A DNA stretch of 64,000 nucleotides from Halomarina salina. GTDB lineage: Archaea > Halobacteriota > Halobacteria > Halobacteriales > Haloarculaceae. The position numbers and the translations under genes are program-made. Where the stretch lies: NCBI RefSeq assembly GCF_023074835.1, contig NZ_JALLGW010000002.1:496001-560000 (forward strand). The letters run 5' to 3'. Positions 1-8,270 of the stretch are shown here, one piece after another (the first letter of the stretch is position 1; the number at the start of each line of letters is the position of its first letter). The notes under the pieces are model-generated. The model did no database searches, was not told the DNA's origin, and saw only the letters and a list, made by a program, of their open reading frames with translations.

Positions 1-831
1 GTCGGTCGGGAGGACGTGCGGGTAGTCGAGGTACAGCGGGAACTCGTCGGGCGCGAGGTCGACGGCGTCGAGTTCCCGGTCGCCGACGCGGACGGTCTCC
101 ACGTCGCGGCCGACCGCCTCGGCGATGGCGTCTATCCACTCGGTCAACAGCGGGAGCGTGTGCGTCCCGACGTTGTACGCCTCGCCCGCCTCGCCCGCCT
201 CGGCGATAACCCGCAGCGCGCTCGCGACGTCCTCGACGTAGACGAGGTGGCGCAGTTCGGAGTACGGGACGAGCAGCCGGTCGTGGTTCTTCACGCGGTC
301 GATCCAGTAGTCGAAGCGGCGCGTGTAGTCGTGCGGACCGAACACGATGGGTGGGCGGATGGACATCGCCCGGACGCCCCGGTCGGCGGCGGCGAAGACG
401 GCGCGGTCGCCCTCGGCCTTCCGCGGGCCGTAGGTCTCGTCCTCGTCGCTGGTCGCCTGGTCGGGCGTGCAGTCGTGGAGCGGCGTGTCGTCCTCGCGTT
501 TCGGCGCTTCGTCGACGCCGTACGCCGCGCCCGAGGAGATGTAGACGTAGGCGTCGCAGTCGGCGAAGATCTGGGTCGCGGCGCGGACGTCCTTCGGGTA
601 GTAGGCGACGCAGTCGACCACCACGTCGGGGTCGACCTCCATTTTGGCGCGTTCGAGCGCCGAGTCGGTCGTGCGGTCGCCCTCGACGTGGCGCACGTCG
701 TCGTTCTCGGCGAACGGGTTCTCGTGGCTCCCCCGATTGAAGATGGTCACGTCGTAGCCGTGGTCGAGGAACTCCTCGACGGTGGGGCGGCCGATGAAGC
801 GCGTGCCGCCGATGATGAGCACCGAGTCCAT
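1..831 (-). CDS. NAD-dependent epimerase/dehydratase (C-terminus outside window)
   Basis: An extended short-chain dehydrogenase/reductase that probably acts on a nucleotide sugar or similar substrate; the substrate cannot be told. The N-terminus carries the Rossmann motif GGTRFIG (residues 8-14) and a Y-x3-K catalytic pair in YGPRK near residue 133, followed by the family region RPPIVFGPHDYT. It starts at an ATG and reads open to base 1, so 277 codons are present and the C-terminus is missing. It is a close paralogue of the next gene upstream on the same strand: both share the DCDAYVY, YGPRKAEGDRAVF and LAPD-x-FPLY segments, so the pair looks like a tandem duplication. The pair suggests related substrates, with this the only intact copy in the window. 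Confidence 0.85.
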   Translation of the reverse strand, partial: MDSVLIIGGTRFIGRPTVEEFLDHGYDVTIFNRGSHENPFAENDDVRHVEGDRTTDSALERAKMEVDPDVVVDCVAYYPKDVRAATQIFADCDAYVYISSGAAYGVDEAPKREDDTPLHDCTPDQATSDEDETYGPRKAEGDRAVFAAADRGVRAMSIRPPIVFGPHDYTRRFDYWIDRVKNHDRLLVPYSELRHLVYVEDVASALRVIAEAGEAGEAYNVGTHTLPLLTEWIDAIAEAVGRDVETVRVGDRELDAVDLAPDEFPLYLDYPHVLPTD

Positions 832-902
832 GCGTGGCGGTGCACCGGACGCGGGAAACGTGTAGCGATTCCGGGGGTCCAGACCGGCGGGAGACTCCCC
901 AC

Positions 903-1944
903 CTAGTCCGTCAGCGCGGCGATGACCTGCTCCTCGCGGTCGCGGCCGGGGTCGTACTCCTCGCCGGTCAGGCCACGCTCGCGGTGAGACCGTGCGGTCT
1001 CGCGGACCGCCGCCTCGGGCGGCGTCGAGTCCCAGCCTAACGCGTGGAGCTTCCCGGTCGCGGCGAGCGCCGGCGACGGCGTGTAGAGCGGGAAGTCGTC
1101 GGGTGCGAGGTCGCTGCGCGCGAGGTCGTGTTCGCTGGCGTGGACCACCTCGACGTCCGCGTCGAGCGCCTCGGCCGCCAGGTCGAGCGAGCGTTCGAGC
1201 GTCATCGCGTCGCGGTCGGCGACGTTCGTGAGAGCGAAGCTCTCACGAGCCAACCGGAACGCGGAGCGTTCCGGTGACGTTGTACGCCTCGCCCGGCTCC
1301 CCCTCCTCGGCGACGATGCGGAGCGCACGGGCCACGTCGCCGACGTACGCTCGGTGGAACAGGCCCCCGCCGTCCCCGGGCACGAGCACGCGGTCGTACT
1401 CCGCGACGCGGTCCACCCAGTAGGCGTAGCGCTCGGTGTAGTCGTGGGGGCCGTAGACGAGCATCGGCCGGACGGCCATCGCGTTCACGCCGTCGGCCGC
1501 GGCCTCGAAGACGGCGCGGTCGCCCTCGGCCTTCCGCGGGCCGTACGTCTCCATCGACTCGTCGTCTGCCTGCTCGTCGGTGCAGTCGTGCAGGGGCGTC
1601 TCGTCCTCGCGGAGCGGGACGTCCCCCGCTGCGTAGGCGCTGCCGCTGGAGACGTAGACGTAGGCGTCGCAGTCGGCGAACGCCTCGGTCGCCGCGCGGA
1701 CCTGTCGCGGGTGGTACGCACAGAGGTCAATGACGACGTCCGGGTCGGCCGTCTCGCGGGCACGGTCGAGCGTCTCGCGGTCGTTCCGGTCGCCCTGGAC
1801 GTTCGAGACGCGCTCCTCCTCGGCGAACGGGTCGTCGCTCTCGCCACGGGTGACGGTCGTCACGTCGTAGCCGCTGGCGAGCAGTTGCGCGACGGTGTGG
1901 CGGCCGATGAACCGCGTCCCGCCGACGGTGAGTGCGGTGGGCAT
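903..1944 (-). pseudogene. Epimerase/dehydratase paralogue, frameshifted by a palindromic insertion
   Basis: The N-terminal part (from ATG at 1944) is an ordinary extended SDR protein with GGTRFIG at residues 8-14, YGPRK and RPMLVYGPHDYTE. Reading stays in frame to GEAYNV, then enters a 55-base segment (1227-1281) and stops at 1243 after a few unrelated residues. The rest of the protein (ADRDAMTLERSLDLAAEAL onward, ending at 903) continues in another frame. Removing 55 bases joins GEAYNV to ADRDAM and gives a single 328-residue protein that aligns with the neighbouring paralogue, which has GEAYNV at the same place. The gene is therefore interrupted, not mis-called. Whether a truncated product of about 233 residues is made or still works is unknown; the NAD-binding half is intact. 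Confidence 0.85.
1221..1281. mobile_element. Short bipartite palindromic insertion with 6-bp direct repeats
   Basis: Two hairpins lie side by side. The first has 8-bp perfect arms GTGAGAGC / GCTCTCAC around a GAA loop (1228-1246). The second has 10-bp perfect arms ACCGGAACGC / GCGTTCCGGT around a GGA loop (1253-1275). They are separated by GAGCCA. The block is flanked by GACGTT at 1221-1226 and 1276-1281, which looks like a 6-bp target duplication. Unit plus one repeat is 55 bases, which breaks the reading frame of the host gene. It encodes nothing, so it would have to be moved by enzymes elsewhere, like a REP- or MITE-type element. Similar hairpin pairs occur near 42314-42363 and 62896-62946. 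Confidence 0.75.
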
Positions 1945-2012
1945 GGACGGAGCGTGGCGGGGCGCGGAGAAAAGTGTGCGAGTCGTCGCGTCCGCGTCCC
2001 ACCGACGACGGC

Positions 2013-2699
2013 CTACCGGTCGGCGAACTCGTCGTAGTCCATCTCGGTGAGGTCCGAGGCCGTCTGCTGGTCGACGGTCTCCGTCGCGCCGTCGAGCGCG
2101 TCGACGCCGTCCGTGAGCGCCGACGCACCCGCGTCGGCCCGTTCCGCCGCGCCCGCTTCGAGCAGTCGCTGGACGGCCGCCGGCGCGTACTCGGTGAGAC
2201 CGAGCAGCGTCTCCGCCGAGACGACGTCGGTGCTGTCGAGGACGCCCGCACCGAGACCCGCCAGCAGACCGACGTACGGCAGCGCAGCCCCGAACGGGAC
2301 GTACCGGCCGTACGTGCCGCCGTACTCGAACCCGCGTTTCCCGAAGCGGTAGGTCTCCTCGATGTCGACGGTCTGGACGAGACCGAGCGCCCGGACGCCG
2401 AACGCGCGCGCTGCCGGTCCGAGCTCGGCGGGGTCGGTCAGCAGACGGTCGGTCGGAATCGAGTACGACCGCGCCGTCGCGGCGAGGGTCGCCGGGTCCG
2501 GTGCCTCCTCGGGGAGTCGGGCGGGCACCTCGTCGGCCGCGCGGTTGCGAGCGGTCGTCGCGGCCGCCTTCGCCGCCGCGGCCGTCTCCGCCGCCGCGAC
2601 CGACGCGTCGGCGGCACCCGCCGAGAGGGACTCCCGCGCCTCGGCGGCCCGGTCGCTCGCCGATTCCGTCACTCCCGAGAGCGAGTCTGGCAGTTCCAT
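2013..2699 (-). CDS. Uncharacterised alanine-rich protein
   Basis: I do not recognise this 228-residue protein. The N-terminal third (MELPDSLSGVTESASDRAAEA, then Ala-rich sequence to about residue 60) looks like a long helix with coiled-coil potential. The middle has one hydrophobic stretch (YVPFGAALPYVGLLAGLGAGV, roughly residues 136-156) that could contact a membrane. The C-terminus is acidic and ends DEFADR. A GTG codon lies immediately before the ATG chosen here and would add one residue. It follows the epimerase pair with a short gap on the same strand and faces away from the hydrolase upstream. Third-position GC and acidic composition fit a real haloarchaeal gene. No function is proposed. 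Confidence 0.7.
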   Translation of the reverse strand: MELPDSLSGVTESASDRAAEARESLSAGAADASVAAAETAAAAKAAATTARNRAADEVPARLPEEAPDPATLAATARSYSIPTDRLLTDPAELGPAARAFGVRALGLVQTVDIEETYRFGKRGFEYGGTYGRYVPFGAALPYVGLLAGLGAGVLDSTDVVSAETLLGLTEYAPAAVQRLLEAGAAERADAGASALTDGVDALDGATETVDQQTASDLTEMDYDEFADR

Positions 2700-2781
2700 C
2701 ACCAGTAGGTGTCGGACGCGAGGAATACGCTCCGTGCTTGCGCAGTCACCGGCGACGTCCCCGCCGGACGCCTCGACCGGG

Positions 2782-3540
2782 CTACAGCTCGACCGTCTCG
2801 CCGTCGTCGGGTATCGTCACCTGTTCGGCGTGGTCCGCCTCCGCGAGCGCGTCGGTCAGGTCGTCGCGGGTCAGCAGGCAGTGGTTGATGGCCTCCATGT
2901 GGACGGCGACGATGGGTGCGTCGGTATGGTCACACACCTCGGCGACGTCCTCTGCGGCCATCGTGATGGGCCTGCTCTCGGTGAACTGCGCCGCGCCCGC
3001 GTTGACGACGACGGCCGTCGGGTCGTGGTCGTCGAGGGTCGCCTCTACGGCGTCGTACCAGACGGTGTCGCCAGCGAGGTACACCCGCTCGTCGTCCGTA
3101 CCGACGACGAACCCGCAGACGGGAGCCATCCGCTCGGCCCACTCGCCGTGGCCGTGCCGGGCGGGCGTCCGGGTGAGGGTGAGGCCGTCGAACGACGCCT
3201 CTTCTTCGACCACGCGCACGTCGTCGAACGTCTCCGCGAGGCTCGACTCGTCCTCCGGCTGGCAGAACACCGGCAGGTCGGCGTCGCCGAACCGCTCGCG
3301 GGCGGGGTCGTCGAGGTGGTCCTGGTGGAGGTGCGTGACGACCATCGCGTCGACGTCCTCGAACTCGCCGTCCCAGTCGGTGTCCGCGGGCAGGTCGACC
3401 AGCGGGTTCCGCCGGTCGTTCGACGACCCCTCGATAGGTGGGTTCGCACCCGCGTCGCTCAGCATCGGGTCCACGAGCAGTCGAGTGCCGTCGACGTCGA
3501 GAAGCAGTGTCGCGTGTCGGACGAGTGTGACCGAGGCCAT
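2782..3540 (-). CDS. MBL-fold metal-dependent hydrolase (UlaG-like)
   Basis: A cytoplasmic metallo-beta-lactamase-fold protein of the short UlaG/YycJ-like group. The zinc-binding signature THLHQDHLDD is present near residue 70, giving the H-x-H-x-D-H ligands. A later ARHGHG, a YLAGDTVWYD segment (the Asp bridging ligand) and a C-terminal VAVHMEAINHC supply the remaining metal-site positions. The N-terminus VTLVRHATLLLDVDG is the usual first strand pair of this group. Length of 252 residues is normal. I start at the ATG of MASVTLV; an in-frame codon five residues earlier gives an untypical N-terminus. Substrate is unknown; members include lactonases and phosphodiesterases. It stands alone, with about 100 bases separating it from gltB. 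Confidence 0.85.
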   Translation of the reverse strand: MASVTLVRHATLLLDVDGTRLLVDPMLSDAGANPPIEGSSNDRRNPLVDLPADTDWDGEFEDVDAMVVTHLHQDHLDDPARERFGDADLPVFCQPEDESSLAETFDDVRVVEEEASFDGLTLTRTPARHGHGEWAERMAPVCGFVVGTDDERVYLAGDTVWYDAVEATLDDHDPTAVVVNAGAAQFTESRPITMAAEDVAEVCDHTDAPIVAVHMEAINHCLLTRDDLTDALAEADHAEQVTIPDDGETVEL

Positions 3541-3647
3541 GCTCTCGTCTCGCACGCCGGGAGGAAACCGGTTGTGACGGCGGCAGAGTGGACGAGTGGA
3601 CGGGCGGACGGGCGGAGACGACGGCAGGGCTGTCGCCCGCTCGACCT

Positions 3648-6600
3648 TCAGTCGGACGCGCCGCTCAGTGCCTGCCGGTTCTCGCTGCCGGACGTCGCGG
3701 CGGCGGGCATCTCGCGGCGGACGTCGAACTCCTCGTTCTCCGCGACCACGTCCGCGTACGGGTCGGGGACGACCTTCACGAAGTCGGCGAGCGCGGCGTC
3801 CCAGTCCGCCAGCAGCTCCTCGGCGCGCGCCGAGTCGGTGTACGTGCGGTGGTTCTCCACCAGCCGGCGGAGCAGCTGTTCGTCGCGCTCGTCGAGCGAC
3901 CGCTCGCAGGTGACCATCCCGGGGTTGACGTCGTCGGTGAAGGTCCCGTCGGGGTCGTAGACGTACGCCAGGCCGCCGGACATCCCGGCGGCGAAGTTCC
4001 GACCCGTCTCCCCGAGGACGGCGACGACGCCGCCGGTCATGTACTCACAGCCGTGGTCGCCGACGCCCTCTACGACCGCGGTCGCGCCGGAGTTCCGGAC
4101 GGCGAACCGCTCGCCGGCGACGCCGTTGACGTACAGCGAGCCGTCGGTCGCTCCGTAGAGTGCGACGTTGCCGATGGCGACGCCCTCGGTCGGGTTGTAC
4201 GCCGCGTCGTGGGGCGTCTCGACGACGATGCGGCCGCCCGAGAGCCCCTTCCCGACGTAGTCGTTCGCGGTACCGGTGAGGTGCAGCGAGAGGCCGCTGG
4301 CGAGGAACGCCCCGAAGCTCTGTCCCGCGACGCCGTGCAGGTCCACGTCGACGGTCCCGTCGGGCAGTCCCTCGGGACCGTGCTGCTTCGCGACGTGGTA
4401 CGAGAGCGTCGACCCGACGGCGCGGTCGGTGTTCGCCACCTCGCGGTCGATGGTGACGTTCTCGGCCCGGTCGAGCGCGGGTCGCATCTGGGGGAGCAGG
4501 TCGTCGTCGAACCGCTCGTCCTCGAACTGCTCGGTCGTCTTGCGGCGCGGGCCCGAGGACTCGGCGAGCAGCGCCGAGCAGTCGAGCGCCGCGCGGTTGT
4601 CGACCTGCTGGTCCTCGCGCTGTTTCAGTAGGTCGACCCGGCCGACGAGTTCGTCGACGCTCCGCAGGCCGAGGTCCGCGAGGTACTGCCGGAGGTCCTC
4701 CGCGATGAACGTCATGTAGTTGACGACGTGGTCCGGGTGACCGGGGAACCGCGCCCGCAGTTCCTCGCGCTGGGTTGCGACGCCGACCGGACAGGTGTTG
4801 GCGTGGCACTTCCGGGCCATCACGCAGCCCGCGGTGACGAGCGACGCGGTTCCGAACACGTACTCCTCGGCCCCGAGTGCGGCGGCGACGGCCACGTCGC
4901 GACCGGTCTTCAGCCCGCCGTCCGTCGAGACGCGGATGCGGTCGCGCAGGCCGGTGTGCCGGAGCATCTGGTTCGCCTCGGCGACGCCGAGTTCCCACGG
5001 CAGGCCGGCGTGCTTGATGCTCGTCTTCGGCGACGCGCCGGTCCCCCCGGAGTGTCCCGAGATGTGAACCGAGTCCGCGCCGGCCTTCGCGACGCCCGCC
5101 GCGATGGTGCCGATGCCCGACCCGGCGACGAGTTTCACGTTGACGTCCGCCTCCGGGTTGATGGCCTTCAGGTCGAAGATGAGCTGTTTCAGGTCCTCGA
5201 TGGAGTAGATGTCGTGGAGCGGCGGCGGCGAGATGAGGCCGACGCCCGGCGTCGAACACCGGACGTGGGCGATGTACTCGTTGACCTTCGAGCCCGGTAG
5301 CTGACCGCCCTCGCCGGGTTTCGACCCCTGGGCCATCTTGATCTGTATCTCCTCGGCGTTCGCGAGGTACGCCGCAGTGACGCCGAAGCGGCCGGAGGCG
5401 ACCTGCTTCACGTTGCACTCGCGGGGCGTGTCGAACCGCTCGGGCGGTTCGCCGCCCTCGCCGGTGTTGGACTTCCCGCCGAGCCAGTTCATCGCGATGG
5501 CGTTCGTCTCGTGCATCTCCGGCGAGAGGCTGCCGAGGCTCATCGCGGCCGTCGAGAACCGCTGGACGATGTCCGCGACGGGTTCGACCTCCTCGACCGG
5601 AATCGGGTCGTTCTCGCCGTCGAACGCCAGTCGGCCGCGGAGCGTCCCGCGTTCCGCGTCGCGGTCGGCCAGGTCGGCGAACTCCGCGTACTGCTCCTCG
5701 TCGCCGTTCCGTACGGCCTGCTGGAGCGTGCCGACCGTCTCGGGGTTCCAGTCGTGGCGCATCCCCGTCTTGCGGTGGGCGAACTCGCCCTGCCGCTCCA
5801 GTTCCGGTTCGGTGACGGCCAGGTCGTGTCGTTCCCGGACCTGCTCCTCGACGTCCGTCAGGTCGAAGCCGCCCGTGCGAGCGGGCGTCCCCTCGAAGTA
5901 CTCGGCGACGAAGCCGCCGTCGAGACCGACCGCCTCGAACGTCTGCGCGCCGCGGTAGCTCTCGACCGTCGAGATGCCGAGGCGGGCCATCGTCTTCATC
6001 AGGCCGTGTTCCAGCGCGTGGTGGTACGCCTCGACCGCCTCCTCGGGGTCCGCGCCGTCCGGCCCCGCGACGATGTCCTCGACCGTCTGGGCGGCGAGGT
6101 ACGGGCAGACCGCGCCCGCCCCGTGACCGATGAGCGTCGCGAACTGGTGGACGGTGCGCACGTCGCCGGACTCGACGACGAGGCCGACGTGTTCGCGCGT
6201 CCCCTCCCGGACGAGGTGGTGGTGGACCGCGCTGGTCGCGAGCAGACTGGGAATCGCGACGCGGTCCGCCCCCACGGAGCGGTCCGAGAGCACGACGACG
6301 TCGGCGTCGTCGGTGGCGGCCGTCGCCCGCTCGCGGAGGTCCGCGACGGCCGTCTCCAGGTCGGTCCCGACGTCGAACGTCGTGTCGAGCACCTCGGTCG
6401 TGAGGTCACCGTCGAGTCCCTTCAGGTCGGCCAGTTCGGCGTCCGAGAGCACCGGCGAGTCGAGGACGACCTGCCGGGCGTGTTCGCGCGTCTCCGCCAG
6501 CAGGTTGCGCTGGTGGCCGAGCCGACACTCCAGCGAGGTGACGAGGTCCTCGCGGAGGTAGTCCAGCGGCGGGTTGGTGACCTGCGCGAACCCCTGTCGG

Positions 6601-8135
6601 AAGTGGCTCGCCAGCGGTCGGTCCTCGTTCTCCAGGCCGACGAGCGGCGTGTCGTCGCCCATCGACCCGACCGGGTCCTTCCCGTCGCGGGCCATCGGTT
6701 CGATCAGTTCGTCGAGTTCGTCCTGGCTGTAGCCGTGGAGCGTCTGGTGGGTGCGCAGGTCGTCGACGGGGTCGAGGCTCGTCACCGTCTCGCCCTCGGG
6801 GAGGTGGACCTGCTCGTCGCGGACCCACTCGCCGTAGCGGTCGTCGACGAGGTCCGCGAACGCCTCCTCGTCGGGGACGACGCGGCCCTCGTTCGGGTCG
6901 GCGAGGAACAGCTGTCCCGGCGAGAGACGGCCGCGCTCCTTCACCTCGCTGGCGGGGTAGTCGAGCGCGCCCACCTCGCTCGCGAGGACGAGTCGGTCGT
7001 TCTCCAGCACGTCGTAGCGACACGGGCGCAGACCGTTGCGGTCGAGCACCGCCCCGACCCGTTCGCCGTCCGTCGCGGCGACGAACGCCGGGCCGTCCCA
7101 CGGCTCCATGATGGAGGCGTGGTAGTCGTACCAGTCCCGTCGGTCGCCGGTGACGCCGGTCTCCTCGTTGCGCCACGCCTCGGGGACGAGCATCCGCAGG
7201 GCGTGGGGGAGGTCGCGGCCGCCTTCGAGCAGGAGTTCGAGCGACGCGTCGAGACACGCCGTGTCCGACGCCTCGGGGTCGACGACGGGTCGGAGTTCGT
7301 CCACCTCGTCGTCGGAGAAGTCGGGGTGTTCGATGTTGGCCTCCCGCGCCCGCATCCAGTTGACGTTCCCCTGGAGCGTGTTGAACTCGCCGTTGTGGAT
7401 GACCCGTCGATGGGGGTGCGCGAGGTGCCACTTCCCGAGGGTGTTCGTCGAGAAGCGGGCGTGGACCATCGCGAAGTTCGAGACGACCTGCTCGTCGCGC
7501 AGGTCGGGGTAGTAGCCGCGGAGTCCCTCCGCGGTGAGCATCCCCTTGTAGACGACGACCTGCCGGTCGAGCGAGCAGACGTAACAGCGTTCGGTGTCGA
7601 GCGAGGTGTCGTCGACCCGCCCCTCGAACGCGTTCCGGGCGACGTAGAGGCGGCGGTCGAACGCGGCGTCGTCCACCTCGTCGACGGCGGCGACCGCGGC
7701 CTGCCACACCGACGGTTCCGAGTTCAGCGCCGTCTCGCCGATACCCTCGTTCTCGGTCGGTACCTCGCGCCAGTCGACGACGGAGAGGCCGTGGGCCGCG
7801 ACGCTCTCCTCGAACAGCGTCCGGGCGCGCGCTCGGTCCTCGTCGCTCTTCGGCAGGAACAGCGTGCCGACTGCGGACTGCTCGGGGAGTCCGCCGAACG
7901 CGTCGTCGAAGAACGCGCGCGGCGTCTGGAGCATGATGCCCGCCCCGTCGCCGGTGTCGTCGGCCGTCGCGCCGCGGTGTTCGAGATTCGTCAGCAGTTC
8001 GAGCGCGTCGGAGACGACGTCGTGAGAACTGCCCCCGCCCAGGTCCATCACGACGCCGACACCGCAGTTCGCCCGTTCGTCGTCCGGCGGAGCGAGGCCG
8101 CCGCCGCTCGCGACACTTCGTAGATTCCCAGTCAT
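3648..8135 (-). CDS. gltB: Glutamate synthase, large subunit
   Basis: Transfers the amide of glutamine to 2-oxoglutarate, giving two glutamates. The 1495-residue chain has the full domain order: class II amidotransferase with Cys24 (ERANCGVG, implying removal of a 23-residue propeptide), a central domain, the FMN barrel with NWLGGKSNTGEGGE near residue 880 and SGIGTIAAGVAKAGAD, a 3Fe-4S site with cysteines near 1104, 1110 and 1115 (CVMARKCHANTC), and the C-terminal GXGXG beta-helix (GGRIVVETP, ATAVVEGVGDHGCEYMTGG). No small subunit GltD lies beside it, so ferredoxin may be the electron donor; that is inference. It sits downstream of proS on the same strand. Its own start is preceded by a promoter box and an inverted repeat that suggest nitrogen- or amino-acid-responsive control. 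Confidence 0.97.
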   Translation of the reverse strand: MTGNLRSVASGGGLAPPDDERANCGVGVVMDLGGGSSHDVVSDALELLTNLEHRGATADDTGDGAGIMLQTPRAFFDDAFGGLPEQSAVGTLFLPKSDEDRARARTLFEESVAAHGLSVVDWREVPTENEGIGETALNSEPSVWQAAVAAVDEVDDAAFDRRLYVARNAFEGRVDDTSLDTERCYVCSLDRQVVVYKGMLTAEGLRGYYPDLRDEQVVSNFAMVHARFSTNTLGKWHLAHPHRRVIHNGEFNTLQGNVNWMRAREANIEHPDFSDDEVDELRPVVDPEASDTACLDASLELLLEGGRDLPHALRMLVPEAWRNEETGVTGDRRDWYDYHASIMEPWDGPAFVAATDGERVGAVLDRNGLRPCRYDVLENDRLVLASEVGALDYPASEVKERGRLSPGQLFLADPNEGRVVPDEEAFADLVDDRYGEWVRDEQVHLPEGETVTSLDPVDDLRTHQTLHGYSQDELDELIEPMARDGKDPVGSMGDDTPLVGLENEDRPLASHFRQGFAQVTNPPLDYLREDLVTSLECRLGHQRNLLAETREHARQVVLDSPVLSDAELADLKGLDGDLTTEVLDTTFDVGTDLETAVADLRERATAATDDADVVVLSDRSVGADRVAIPSLLATSAVHHHLVREGTREHVGLVVESGDVRTVHQFATLIGHGAGAVCPYLAAQTVEDIVAGPDGADPEEAVEAYHHALEHGLMKTMARLGISTVESYRGAQTFEAVGLDGGFVAEYFEGTPARTGGFDLTDVEEQVRERHDLAVTEPELERQGEFAHRKTGMRHDWNPETVGTLQQAVRNGDEEQYAEFADLADRDAERGTLRGRLAFDGENDPIPVEEVEPVADIVQRFSTAAMSLGSLSPEMHETNAIAMNWLGGKSNTGEGGEPPERFDTPRECNVKQVASGRFGVTAAYLANAEEIQIKMAQGSKPGEGGQLPGSKVNEYIAHVRCSTPGVGLISPPPLHDIYSIEDLKQLIFDLKAINPEADVNVKLVAGSGIGTIAAGVAKAGADSVHISGHSGGTGASPKTSIKHAGLPWELGVAEANQMLRHTGLRDRIRVSTDGGLKTGRDVAVAAALGAEEYVFGTASLVTAGCVMARKCHANTCPVGVATQREELRARFPGHPDHVVNYMTFIAEDLRQYLADLGLRSVDELVGRVDLLKQREDQQVDNRAALDCSALLAESSGPRRKTTEQFEDERFDDDLLPQMRPALDRAENVTIDREVANTDRAVGSTLSYHVAKQHGPEGLPDGTVDVDLHGVAGQSFGAFLASGLSLHLTGTANDYVGKGLSGGRIVVETPHDAAYNPTEGVAIGNVALYGATDGSLYVNGVAGERFAVRNSGATAVVEGVGDHGCEYMTGGVVAVLGETGRNFAAGMSGGLAYVYDPDGTFTDDVNPGMVTCERSLDERDEQLLRRLVENHRTYTDSARAEELLADWDAALADFVKVVPDPYADVVAENEEFDVRREMPAAATSGSENRQALSGASD

Positions 8136-8166
8136 GTGACAACGTCTGTCACCTGCTACTGAAAAG
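8136..8166 (-). promoter_or_regulatory. gltB promoter box with overlapping inverted repeat
   Basis: On the gltB sense strand a box reading CTTTTCAG (8158-8166) is centred about 27 bases before the ATG, the distance for a leaderless transcript. Between it and the start lies a perfect inverted repeat GTGACA - 5 bases - TGTCAC (8136-8152), directly abutting the ATG. A protein bound there would cover the transcription start, so it is a candidate operator. The regulator is unknown. Confidence 0.5.
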
Positions 8167-8270
8167 GCTCTCCCTGAAGGTAATAGGACGTGAGTAAGAG
8201 ATAATAGGTCCTTAAGATGAGCTTCCGTGATGGACTCTCCCCCGGAAGCCGGGAGTAGTCGGTCGCGGCG

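Noticed and set aside
1243-1328. Programmed frameshifting in the epimerase gene
   Set aside because: The two frames are separated by 55 inserted bases with terminal repeats, not a slippery heptamer, and the paralogue has no such signal. Insertion explains it better.
5511-8123. An 870-codon open frame on the plus strand opposite gltB
   Set aside because: It is antisense to a clearly conserved enzyme, is very rich in Arg and Val, and results from GC-rich third codon positions. Other long antisense frames here (for example opposite dapE-lysA, purNH and the ABC exporter) are rejected for the same reason.
3648-8135. A separate gltD subunit or nitrogen operon
   Set aside because: Neighbours are a metallo-hydrolase and proS; no NADPH-binding Fe-S subunit is encoded in the window.
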